A stretch of DNA of 64,000 nt from assembly GCF_019145235.1 (NCBI RefSeq), contig NZ_JAHSTV010000006.1:186001-250000 (forward strand). The letters run 5' to 3'. Position numbers and translations under genes: made by a program. Below are positions 19,219 through 26,922 of this stretch, piece by piece. The notes beneath the pieces are model-generated. The model saw nothing but the letters and a program-made list of their open reading frames with translations. It ran no database searches and was not told the DNA's origin. Position 1 is the first letter of the stretch. Each line of letters begins with the position of its first letter. This DNA comes from Pseudomonas farris (GTDB taxonomy: Bacteria > Pseudomonadota > Gammaproteobacteria > Pseudomonadales > Pseudomonadaceae).

Positions 19219-19806
19219 ATGGCCAAACGCATAACCTGGAAAGAAGGCGATGTAGTCATCCTCAAACTGCGAGACGATCTATATACCGTAGGCCAGATGA
19301 TCAAGAATTCCGTCATGCGTTTTTACGACGTGAAGAGTGTGAACGGCATTTGGAGCGATCTCGTGCTGGATGACAGCAAAATTCTGTTCAGCGGTTTTGT
19401 AGGGAAGGTAGTTTCCCAACGACTTGCCGTCGAAAAACTACAGCCTGCGACTCCACTGGTCCTGTCAGACCACGAACGTTACTGGTTAAGGCCGCACGTT
19501 AACTTTGAGGGCGGTTTTCCCTTTCGCGGTGCCGACCTGATCGATACCGGCAAAGACTGCGCTATCGATTACAGCTTGGCACCCGTGCTTCAAAAAGAGC
19601 TGAAGCTTTCAAAAAATCGCGACGCTATTGAAAAGTATGAGCTTACTAATATGTGGGGGGACGAAGACTTGAGCGACAGATTGTGCCGCTATTTCGATAC
19701 TGGACTTAACCGTGACGATTTGAAATTTGAAGTATTCCCTGGATTGTGGACGGATCGTGAGAATCTGCGACCTTTAACCCGACGTTTACCTGTGCCACTA
19801 AGATAA
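19219..19806 (+). CDS. Imm26-like immunity protein (orphan)
   Basis: The segment WKEGDVVILKLRDDLYTVGQMIK at the N-terminus resembles the opening of Imm26-type immunity proteins, which have a conserved GDVV and a small beta domain. ATG 19219 is preferred because GGAG lies 8 nt upstream; a longer TTG reading from 19192 is possible. The product is 195 residues. No toxin tip precedes it directly, since the SUKH gene is in between, so it is either a second immunity factor for the same effector or the survivor of an older cassette. Confidence 0.6.
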   Translation: MAKRITWKEGDVVILKLRDDLYTVGQMIKNSVMRFYDVKSVNGIWSDLVLDDSKILFSGFVGKVVSQRLAVEKLQPATPLVLSDHERYWLRPHVNFEGGFPFRGADLIDTGKDCAIDYSLAPVLQKELKLSKNRDAIEKYELTNMWGDEDLSDRLCRYFDTGLNRDDLKFEVFPGLWTDRENLRPLTRRLPVPLR

Positions 19807-19836
19807 GCAACCCCGGATTCAATCCGGACAAGTCGA

Positions 19837-19941
19837 ATGGCAATCAGTAAATCATTATTCGAAAATATACCCATAGGTCAGGATCTATCCTTGATAAAAG
19901 ACAATCCAACCTCGTTCTACAATATCTTATACAGCCTATAG
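19837..19941 (+). other. Possible 34-codon reading frame, gene remnant
   Basis: A short open frame starts at ATG 19837 (MAISKSLFENIPIG...) and stops at 19939-19941. It could be the leftover N-terminus of an immunity gene cut when the next cassette was inserted. A short dyad (19813-19827) precedes it. Otherwise the 19807-19942 stretch shows nothing I can identify. Confidence 0.2.
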
Positions 19942-19942
19942 A

Positions 19943-20227
19943 AACCCTCACAGACGGCACCCTAAGGCGCCCAAAAATTGGACAGACAGCAATCGCCGAT
20001 ATGTGGCCCATGCTCAGGGTGTTCTAAAGAGATTTGGTATCGGCTTGAATGACAGCCCTCACAACTTCGTATGGGCTCCCAATGGTAGTGGGAACCACAC
20101 AATCGCTAGTGCCCGCAAAGTGTCACGAACACTCGCAGAGGCCCGAAAAGGCGGAAAAAGCAAAGTGATTGAGTCGCTGAATGCGATGGGCGAGAAAATG
20201 AGAAATGGTGAATTTTTAGATGACTAG
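19943..20227 (+). pseudogene. Orphan toxin tip remnant, AHH/HNH-like
   Basis: An open frame without a plausible start reads through 20003 (GTG) to the stop at 20225-20227. It contains VLKRFGIGLNDSPHNFVW and GSGNHTIASARKV, resembling the core of AHH-type HNH/endonuclease VII toxins (L..fGI.lN...N.v...H). Neither an Rhs core nor a secretion domain precedes it, so it is the tail of a displaced Rhs tip. Its stop overlaps the start of the ankyrin-SUFU gene, the usual toxin-immunity spacing. Family assignment is tentative. Confidence 0.5.
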
Positions 20228-21368
20228 CCTAGAAAAAACATACGGAACAAATGCCCCTCTTGTCCGAGAACTTTATGCTCATATAGAGACAGGGAATATT
20301 GAGCTTTTACGTGCCCAGCTAGACGCTCATCCAGAGCTGCTGGCCCCCCCACGTTATGATCTTTTGAGCTATCCAGGACTTCTGCATCATGCCGCAGAGA
20401 GAAACCAGGTTGCAGTGTGTGCATTGCTAGTTGATTTGGGCATTGACCTAGACCAACCCACTGCTGGCTCAGGCAATACTACGGCGCTTGCACTGGCAGC
20501 AAAAAATGGACATTTAGAAACAGTGCGCTGGCTTCTGGAGGCAGGAGCTGATGTTAATGGCTCTCCTCTCTCGGTTGCATCTCCACTGATAACCGCAGTC
20601 ACTTTCGGGCAAAAAGAAACAGTCGACCTCCTGCTCAAGTACCATCCGGACGTCAATAGATTACATGCCAAGCTCAATCGAACAGCCCTCGATTTAGCTC
20701 AGAGCTGGAGCTTCCCTGAAATTTTCAACTGCCTGAAAGCACAAGGCGCTATCTCGGCCGTTGAAAAGGCGCCTGATGAAGAAACTCTGCCTGGAGCAGG
20801 GATTATCGATTTTGTGTGCAGGACCGCTGGCTGGGTATTACCTAAAGAACTAATCCCTCAATCCGGATCATTGGAAGTAAATTTCAGAGTCAGCTGCATC
20901 GCGAACAAAAACGACTTTAAACTCTTGTTTACAGTCGGTCTTTTTGTTGAAAAACCACGCACAGAACTTTTTATCTGTCTTCCCGGAAGCTGGCGCCTTC
21001 CCAAAAAAGGCTTTGCCATCGATAGCCCCTGGATGTTCCCTCAGGCGGTACTGACTGTGTTGTCTGAAAAAACCCTCAAAGACTCGCCTTTAACCGAGGG
21101 TCAGGTGATTTTACGAACGGATAAAGCCTTTAGTCAGCTGGGCTGGCCAGCGGATATTGAGGCGCTCATTGTCGTGGATAAAATTTGGAACACTACCGGC
21201 GATGCAGAAATTGAAGATCATGAGGATTCGGTAAAACTCTACGTTCTGACTCCTCTAAAACTGACAAAAAAGGGTCCCCCTGAAGGCGATGCCTTAGCCT
21301 CGCTCTTGGAGAAAAAACGTAAGGCAAGCTGGAAGAGCGTCGCTCTGACTTCACCTCTGCAAAATTGA
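20220..21368 (+). CDS. Ankyrin-repeat plus SUFU-domain immunity protein
   Basis: The 382-residue protein has ankyrin repeats in its N-terminal half (GNTTALALAAKNGHLETVRWLLEAGADVN near residue 80-110, more before and after) and, from about residue 195, a domain with ELFICLPGSWRLP and DSPWMFPQAVLTVLS typical of bacterial SUFU immunity domains. Both modules are known from immunity proteins of polymorphic toxins. It overlaps the preceding toxin remnant by 8 nt, so that tip was probably its target. The gene itself is intact. Confidence 0.75.
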   Translation: MTSLEKTYGTNAPLVRELYAHIETGNIELLRAQLDAHPELLAPPRYDLLSYPGLLHHAAERNQVAVCALLVDLGIDLDQPTAGSGNTTALALAAKNGHLETVRWLLEAGADVNGSPLSVASPLITAVTFGQKETVDLLLKYHPDVNRLHAKLNRTALDLAQSWSFPEIFNCLKAQGAISAVEKAPDEETLPGAGIIDFVCRTAGWVLPKELIPQSGSLEVNFRVSCIANKNDFKLLFTVGLFVEKPRTELFICLPGSWRLPKKGFAIDSPWMFPQAVLTVLSEKTLKDSPLTEGQVILRTDKAFSQLGWPADIEALIVVDKIWNTTGDAEIEDHEDSVKLYVLTPLKLTKKGPPEGDALASLLEKKRKASWKSVALTSPLQN

Positions 21369-21385
21369 CGACACTCTCAATAGGA

Positions 21386-23159
21386 CCTGAAGACAGCGCC
21401 AAGTGCTACACCTATGACCGGCTGGATAACATCGCGGCGATAACGGCTGTTCCGGCGTCTTACGGCAACGGCTTGGCCATCGTCCCCGAGACGCCCCTGG
21501 ACTCCATCGTGCATCGGAACGCGACGCTGTCGGCCGGCTCATCGCCAGGGCAACGCATAAACCCTGAGCTTCACCTACGACGCCCTCGGCCAGCTGCTCG
21601 AAGAACAAAGCGCGGCTGGCAGTCTGCAATACCACTACGACGAACTCGGCAACCTGATCCAGACCCAACTGCCCGACGGTCGCTGGCTCAATCGCCTGTA
21701 CTACGGCAGCGGCCACCTGCACCAGATCAACCTCGACGGCCAGGTCATCAGCGACTTCGAACGCGACCGCCTGCACCGCGAAGTGCTGCGCACCCAAGGC
21801 CAGATCAGCACCCGCAGCGAATACGACCGCAGCGGGCGCTTGCGCTCACGCCAACGCCGACACACCAGCCAGCCATCGCTGATGCCGGCCGCCGTGCAGA
21901 AACATTTCGAGTACGACCCCGCCGACAACCTGATCGGTAAACTCGACCAACAACCCGCCGCTCAACACCGCCAACTGCTGCACTACGACGCCACCGGCCG
22001 CATCATCGCCAGCCAGGACAGCCTGCACGGCCAGCGCGAAACCTTCGCCTACGACGACGCCGCCAACCTGCTGGACGGCCCGCAACCCGGCGCCGGACTG
22101 GTGGTGCACAACAAACTGCTGACCTATCAGGACAAGCGTTACCGCTACGACGCGTTTGGCCGGATGATCGAAAAACGCAGCGCTAAACGGGGCCTGCAGC
22201 GCTTCGGTTACGACGCCGAAAGCCGATTGATTGAAGTGCGCAATGAAAACGGCAGCGTGCTCAGGATGACCTACGACCCACTGGGTCGGCGCATCGAAAA
22301 AACCGAGCACGACACCAACGGCTACCCACTCGGCGAAACCCGCTTCACCTGGGACGGCCTGCGTCTGTTGCAGGAGCATCGCCATCAACAGACCAGCCTC
22401 TACCTCTACGAAGACGAAGGTTACGAACCCCTGGCCCGTGTCGACGGCACCGGCCCGCTGCAAAAAATCCGTTATTACCACAACGACCTGAACGGCCTGC
22501 CGGAACAGCTCACCGAGGCGGACGGCCACAACGTCTGGCAGGCGAGTTATCGGGTGTGGGGCAACACGTTAGAAGAGGTGCGCGAGCCGTATTACATTGA
22601 AGAGCAGAACCTGCGGTTTCAGGGGCAGTACCTGGACCGGGAGACGGGGCTGCATTTCAATACGTTCAGGTTTTATGATCCGGATGTGGGTCGGTTTACG
22701 ACGCCGGATCCGATTGGGTTGGCGGGGGGACTCAATCTTTATCAGTACTCACCTAACCCATTCACTTGGATAGACGCTCTGGGCCTGAGTTGCTCGAGCG
22801 ATGCTAAAGTTCTTGGAAGCCGTTTGGGTAAAGCGCCAAACTCAAACTATCGAGCCCACCATATAGTAATGTCTAATTCGAAGGATGTGCGTATGCGCTG
22901 GTTGAGAAGACGTATGGACAGACTTGGTATTGACATAAATCAGAAAGAAAATGGTATATGGCTACCTGTAAACCCACAGTCCCGCTTACCAAATACAACA
23001 GCAACCGCTCATGCCGGGGAAGGCGTACATGGCAATGCGTATAAACAACACGTATGGGAAACCCTGAAAGGGGCGAACACAAAATCTGGATTCGAGTCGG
23101 GTTTAAATAAACTCAACTTGGAGCTCAACGGTGGAAAGGTTTTTCCATTAGCAAAGTAG
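21386..23159 (+). pseudogene. Orphan Rhs core fragment with AHH nuclease tip
   Basis: From about 21386 the DNA follows the main rhs from about 16816, with a deletion of roughly 75 bp near 21547 and frame changes; from about 21617 to 22722 it is essentially identical to 17129-18234 (offset 4488). In the core frame, a TAA at 21558-21560 stands where the main gene has CAA, so the open frame runs only from 21561 and there is no secretion domain. After PDPIGL the tip is new: YRAHHIVMS and GIDINQKENGIWLP mark an AHH-type HNH nuclease. It is probably silent until recombined into the main rhs. Confidence 0.85.
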
Positions 23160-23170
23160 GAGATTCCCCC

Positions 23171-23794
23171 ATGAAGGACTTTTTATGCGCACGACTCAAC
23201 GAATATAAGGATAAATACTCAGAGCTTATATCGTCTATGGAGAAAAACTACAAAACGACAATCTGGGGCATGGGGATCATGCCTTCCTATTCGCCGGCCC
23301 CCTATATGTCGGAGCTCCAGGGATGTAAGCCTGGACGCTTTCTAAAAAAAGATTCCGAGCCAGACAAAAACAGGCAATGTTACTTCTTAAATAAAGATAA
23401 CAACATAATAGGCGAGTTGAAATTTGCGAAATACGTAACAATTAAAAAGCAATGGATTGTTTATAGAAGGTTTTTTTTGCATGAGGCCGATCAAATCCTT
23501 GAGCTTACATTCGGCAGTGAGCTAAACGGCAACCTAGAGGCCAACCTTGACTCGGTTTCCCTTATTAAGTTTCTGAATGACAAAGCTACAGGGCATTACT
23601 GCTTGAACAACACGGGAGAATACTCCGAAACCCTTTATAAATATAACGCCGATAAAATCACTTCGATTACTGAAAAAATATGGCGAAGCACCTTCACGGA
23701 AAGATCTTATGAGATCAATCACGCAGGTGATTCCCTAACCATTTTTGAAGTACTTACGGACAATAGCAAACTGAAAATTTATCCTGAGGAATGA
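23171..23794 (+). CDS. Probable immunity protein for the AHH tip, family not recognised
   Basis: The 207-residue product begins 11 nt after the AHH tip's stop with GGAG upstream of ATG 23171, so it is very likely the cognate immunity gene. The sequence is rich in Lys, Asn and Tyr and lacks a signal peptide, consistent with a cytoplasmic inhibitor of a nuclease. I do not recognise the family. The local GC content is well below the T6SS genes, a sign of separate origin for the cassette. Confidence 0.6.
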   Translation: MKDFLCARLNEYKDKYSELISSMEKNYKTTIWGMGIMPSYSPAPYMSELQGCKPGRFLKKDSEPDKNRQCYFLNKDNNIIGELKFAKYVTIKKQWIVYRRFFLHEADQILELTFGSELNGNLEANLDSVSLIKFLNDKATGHYCLNNTGEYSETLYKYNADKITSITEKIWRSTFTERSYEINHAGDSLTIFEVLTDNSKLKIYPEE

Positions 23795-23934
23795 TTGACG
23801 AGATCAAACTCTTGACGAGCAAGTATTTACCCACACTTGAAGACTCAGAGCATTCGAGAGGCGGCCGTACTCTAGGGTTATTTATTACCATCCAAGATGG
23901 CGGCTCCACCCAGCCCAACATTCACGGAAACGAT
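23791..23934 (+). pseudogene. Truncated gene (first ~48 codons), interrupted by an Rhs copy
   Basis: ATG 23791 overlaps the preceding stop by ATGA and opens a frame beginning MIDEIKLLTSKYLPTLED that looks like a normal protein start. At about 23935 it runs into Rhs core DNA out of the Rhs frame, so the rest of the gene was lost when the next cassette arrived. The original function is unknown; its coupling to the immunity gene suggests it belonged to that cassette. Confidence 0.5.
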
Positions 23935-24771
23935 GCTTCACCTGGGACGGCCTGCGTCTGTTGCAGGAGCATCGCCATCAACAGACCAGCCTCTACCTCT
24001 ACGAAGACGAAGGTTACGAACCGCTGGCCCGTGTCGACGGCACCGGCCCGCTGCAAAAAATCCGTTATTACCACAACGACCTCAACGGCCTGCCGGAACA
24101 GCTCACCAAGGCGGACGGCCACAACGTCTGGCAGGCGACTTATCGGGTGTGGGGCAACACGTTAGAAGAGGTGCGCGAGCCGTATTACATTGAAGAGCAG
24201 AACCTGCGGTTTCAGGGGCAATACCTGGACCGGGAGACGGGGCTGCATTTCAATACGTTCAGGTTTTATGACCCGGATGTGGGTCGGTTTACGACGCCGG
24301 ATCCGATTGGGTTGGTGGGGGGATTGAACCTCTATCAATATGCGCCAAACCCTCTGACGTGGATGGACCCATGGGGATGGGCATGCAAAAGCGCAGTCAG
24401 TGGCAATAAAGGCCGAACCAAGGCGATTCATGACCTTAAGCGAAATGGGTTTAAGGTCGTCGCAGAAGAAGTCACCATGAAGGTCAATGGGAAACGTATC
24501 CGGGCTGACTTCGTAGCTAAGGACCGAAACGGAAAGCTGCACGTATTTGAAGTGAAACACGGCACCGGGAAGTTGACCCCCAACCAAACCGACTCCAAAG
24601 TCTTCGACATGACTAAGCCGGCCAACACAACATTTGGGAGGGGGCACGATAAAACCTTCGGCCGGCACGCAGGGTACATTCAAGGTTGATACCAAAGGAA
24701 AGCCGGGGGTGCCGCTGGGTGGGAAAGGCACACAGCACAATGCAACCTTCAATCTTTTAATTTACAAGTGA
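23935..24771 (+). pseudogene. Orphan Rhs core fragment with PD-(D/E)xK nuclease tip, frameshifted at its end
   Basis: Positions 23935-24315 are collinear with 17854-18234 of the main rhs (offset 6081) with only scattered differences. After PDPIGL a new tip includes GKRIRADFVAKDRNGKLHVFEVKHG, with the Asp...Glu-x-Lys spacing of PD-(D/E)xK nucleases. As read, the frame stops at 24687-24689. Removing one G from GGG at 24672-24674 restores a reading to TGA 24769-24771, five bases before the next gene, so the tip is probably broken by a single inserted base. There is no N-terminal secretion module. Confidence 0.8.
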
Positions 24772-24776
24772 ACATA

Positions 24777-25406
24777 ATGAGCATAGAAATTCGTAAAAGC
24801 TTGGAAGCAGAATTACTGGAAGCGCTAAAAAAGACAACGTCGCCCCACTTGGACCTGAAAGCAAGCAAAAATAAACTTGGCCTACTTATCTCCAAGGAAA
24901 AGCTCGGGGAGATTTACATACAGCATTTGACCAAGGCCGACGGCTATTATGCGGGCCTGGAGGTTTATACATGCGAGGCATTTAGCTTCTGCACAAATCA
25001 ATCACCTCCCTATCAGAGCCGACTGTTGAACTCATCTTTCTTGTCGAAAAGTTCATTGTCGGAAGAAACAAAACAGTTTGGTGACGAGCTGGGCGGCATC
25101 ATTAGAACCCCATCGCCTGATGAAATAAGCGCAACAGTCCAAAAAATAAACGAGCGACTGATAAAATTTTACCTGTCAAAGGCAGAAAACTGCATCCTTG
25201 GCACGCCCTCATTAATTGGTGACGTATTGGCCGAACCTGACAACTATGCATACCCCTTTCTGACCGCATTATTTGCAGCGCAAAAAAATGACCTGAGCCT
25301 GGACTCAGACGCCTTCAAAAAAGTCCTCGCAACCAAATCAATATTCGGAAACAAACAATTCGATCTGGCTTTGGCAAATAAAATTCTGGGGGCAGGTAAC
25401 AAGTAG
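24777..25406 (+). CDS. Probable immunity protein for the PD-(D/E)xK tip, family not recognised
   Basis: ATG 24777 starts five bases after the restored end of the nuclease tip; GTG 24768 in frame is an alternative. The 209-residue product (MSIEIRKSLEAELLEALKK...) has no signal peptide and no motif I know. Position argues for cognate immunity. It remains intact although its toxin is frameshifted, as expected if immunity still protects against kin carrying the active toxin. Confidence 0.6.
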   Translation: MSIEIRKSLEAELLEALKKTTSPHLDLKASKNKLGLLISKEKLGEIYIQHLTKADGYYAGLEVYTCEAFSFCTNQSPPYQSRLLNSSFLSKSSLSEETKQFGDELGGIIRTPSPDEISATVQKINERLIKFYLSKAENCILGTPSLIGDVLAEPDNYAYPFLTALFAAQKNDLSLDSDAFKKVLATKSIFGNKQFDLALANKILGAGNK

Positions 25407-25571
25407 GCCCCCAAAGAACTGTTCACCGAGATGGTACCTGTCGGACGGTCCTTAGTAGGGTGAAAAAGCTGCTGGTGGAAAGACTTCATTAAAAGCATAG
25501 ATACCCTGTGGCGAGGGCTGCCCGAAGGCCGGACGGCCGGTGCTTATTACGACCAGGAAAATCAAACATGA
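25407..25571 (+). pseudogene. Toxin C-terminal remnant with internal stop
   Basis: Immediately after the preceding stop one frame reads APKELFTEMVPVGRSLVG, a TGA at 25461, then KSCWWKDFIKSIDTLWRG... and ends in GAYYDQENQT at the stop 25569-25571, which overlaps the next start as ATGA. The overlap is the standard toxin-immunity junction, so this is probably the tail of a lost Rhs tip that paired with the DUF1629-like gene. The toxin family is not recognisable from what is left. Confidence 0.4.
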
Positions 25572-26181
25572 TCTTAAGTTGGAAAGCTCCTACTTATTAC
25601 AGCGAACAACTGATCGGCTCGTATGACATCGAAAGCGGTTCTTATGAAACCGCCGGTTCGAATTTTGACTACCTGTCATTGTTGGCGGGAAAACCCTACC
25701 CATTGAATATGGACAAACCAAAGGTCTATTTTCCGTGCAAGAAAGAAAAACTGCTTACGTATGACTGCCTATGGCTACTTGGGGGAGTCCCCACTAGTCA
25801 CTGAGCGACTTGCAGATTTTCTCACCCATCAATCTGCTCAGCTCATTCAGCCTGCTGTCGTCATTGCAGATGGGGAAGAGGTCGACGAAACTTTTTTCAT
25901 AGTGAATGCAATCAATACCGTCAACGCGATAGATCAAGGGCAATCTGTCGCTGAACGGGACGATGATGGATCGATCATCTATTTCACTAAAACCTGGTTC
26001 CTGGACAATGCTGCGGGAATGCGCGGGAATGCGCGGGATCGCTCGTGAGCCAGAGTCGGGAGACCTTCTGATCTCTCAGCAGTTGGCCGATTCTATGATC
26101 GAGAAAAAATTCAAAAGCAACAAAGGCTTGGGTTTCTATATTGCCAACCGCACGTTTGTCCCTTATAAAAATCAGGCCTAG
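25568..26181 (+). pseudogene. Broken DUF1629/Imm11-like immunity gene (two frameshifts)
   Basis: Starting at ATG 25568 the protein reads to LLTYDCLWLLG, then continues in another frame as ESPLVTERLADFL...FFIVNAINTVNAIDQGQS, then in a third as GIAREPESGDLLISQQLAD. Joined, these follow the DUF1629/Imm11 pattern. Two precise lesions explain it: one extra G in the run 25781-25785, and a 10-bp tandem duplication (26013-26022 repeated at 26023-26032). Undoing both gives one continuous frame of about 200 codons. The immunity gene has decayed together with its toxin remnant. Confidence 0.7.
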
Positions 26182-26225
26182 GCTTCTGGCCCCCATGATG
26201 ATCGACATTTTTAGGGGCGACTCTG

Positions 26226-26390
26226 GGCTGGTGGTGCACAACGAACTGCTGACCTATCAGGACAAACGTTACCTCTATGACGCGTTTGGCCGGATGATCG
26301 AAGAACGCAGTACTAAACGGAGCGTGCAGCGCTTCGGTTACGACACCGAGAGTCGGTTGATTGAAGTGCGCAATGAAAACGGCAGCGTGG
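26226..26390 (+). pseudogene. Short Rhs core fragment
   Basis: About 165 bp collinear with 17608-17772 of the main rhs (offset 8618) encode a diverged LVVHNELLTYQDKRY...LIEVRNENGSV. It has more differences than the other copies, so it is probably the oldest remnant. It ends abruptly 30 nt before the TPR gene. Confidence 0.8.
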
Positions 26391-26420
26391 TCACATCTAC
26401 CATAAATACAGAACTATCAT

Positions 26421-26855
26421 ATGAAAAACTTGGCAGATAAAAACCCCACGTTGGCAGATGAAATAATGGCCATCATGGCCTCGGGCAATGAGCTCGATGA
26501 GCAAAACAAAAAAAATGAAGCCCAGGCCTTGTACAAAAAAGCATGGGACTTACTTCCTGAGCCAAAACTTGAATGGACACCTTTGTCGTCATGGGTCACA
26601 GGTTCTTTTTTCAACCTGCACTTCGACAACGGTGACTTCGAGACCGCTAAAGATTGGGCGCAAAAGACCCTGGATGGCCGAGAGTCAGATATCGATACAG
26701 GTCCGCTGATCAACTTGGGAATGGTCTACTTTGAACTGAAAGATTATTCACAGGCTTATAAATACTTTGACGATGCCTATAGCTTCGGTAAGGCACGAGC
26801 CTTTCAAGAAAGACCAAAAAAATATCTGAAGTTCTATTTAGAGAAAAAAGCCTAA
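26421..26855 (+). CDS. TPR-like protein, probable immunity protein of an Rhs cassette
   Basis: The 144-residue product has tetratricopeptide-like helices: NELDEQNKKNEAQALYKKAWDLLPEPK and LINLGMVYFELKDYSQAYKYFDDAYSFGKARAF. Similar small TPR proteins are found next to Rhs tips in Pseudomonas, which suggests immunity, but no toxin tip is left beside it here. It sits between two Rhs core scraps, one ending with NENGSV (26390) and a faint one with GRRVE (26868), which are nearly adjacent in the intact gene. Confidence 0.6.
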   Translation: MKNLADKNPTLADEIMAIMASGNELDEQNKKNEAQALYKKAWDLLPEPKLEWTPLSSWVTGSFFNLHFDNGDFETAKDWAQKTLDGRESDIDTGPLINLGMVYFELKDYSQAYKYFDDAYSFGKARAFQERPKKYLKFYLEKKA

Positions 26856-26867
26856 CCAAGGTCTAGG

Positions 26868-26905
26868 GCTCTAGGGCCGACGCGTCGAAGAAAACGAGCA
26901 GGATG
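26868..26905 (+). pseudogene. Possible tiny Rhs core scrap
   Basis: Read in the frame of the following gene, GRRVEENEQDV matches GRRIEKTEHDT in the main rhs (near 17797). Only about 38 bp with several differences, so this could be chance; its position, continuing where the 26226-26390 copy stops, makes common origin plausible. Confidence 0.3.
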
Positions 26906-26922
26906 TCGATCGAGGTTTACAG

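Noticed and set aside
21386..24771. Repeated Rhs core as an assembly artefact
   Set aside because: Each copy continues into a different tip and immunity gene and the third copy has its own substitutions, so they are distinct loci; only the exact identity of the first orphan with the main gene deserves a read-level check.
26141..26440. 99-codon frame covering the fourth Rhs fragment as a gene
   Set aside because: The first third is the end of the broken DUF1629-like gene in another frame and the middle is Rhs core; there is no start signal, so it is a chance fusion of remnants.
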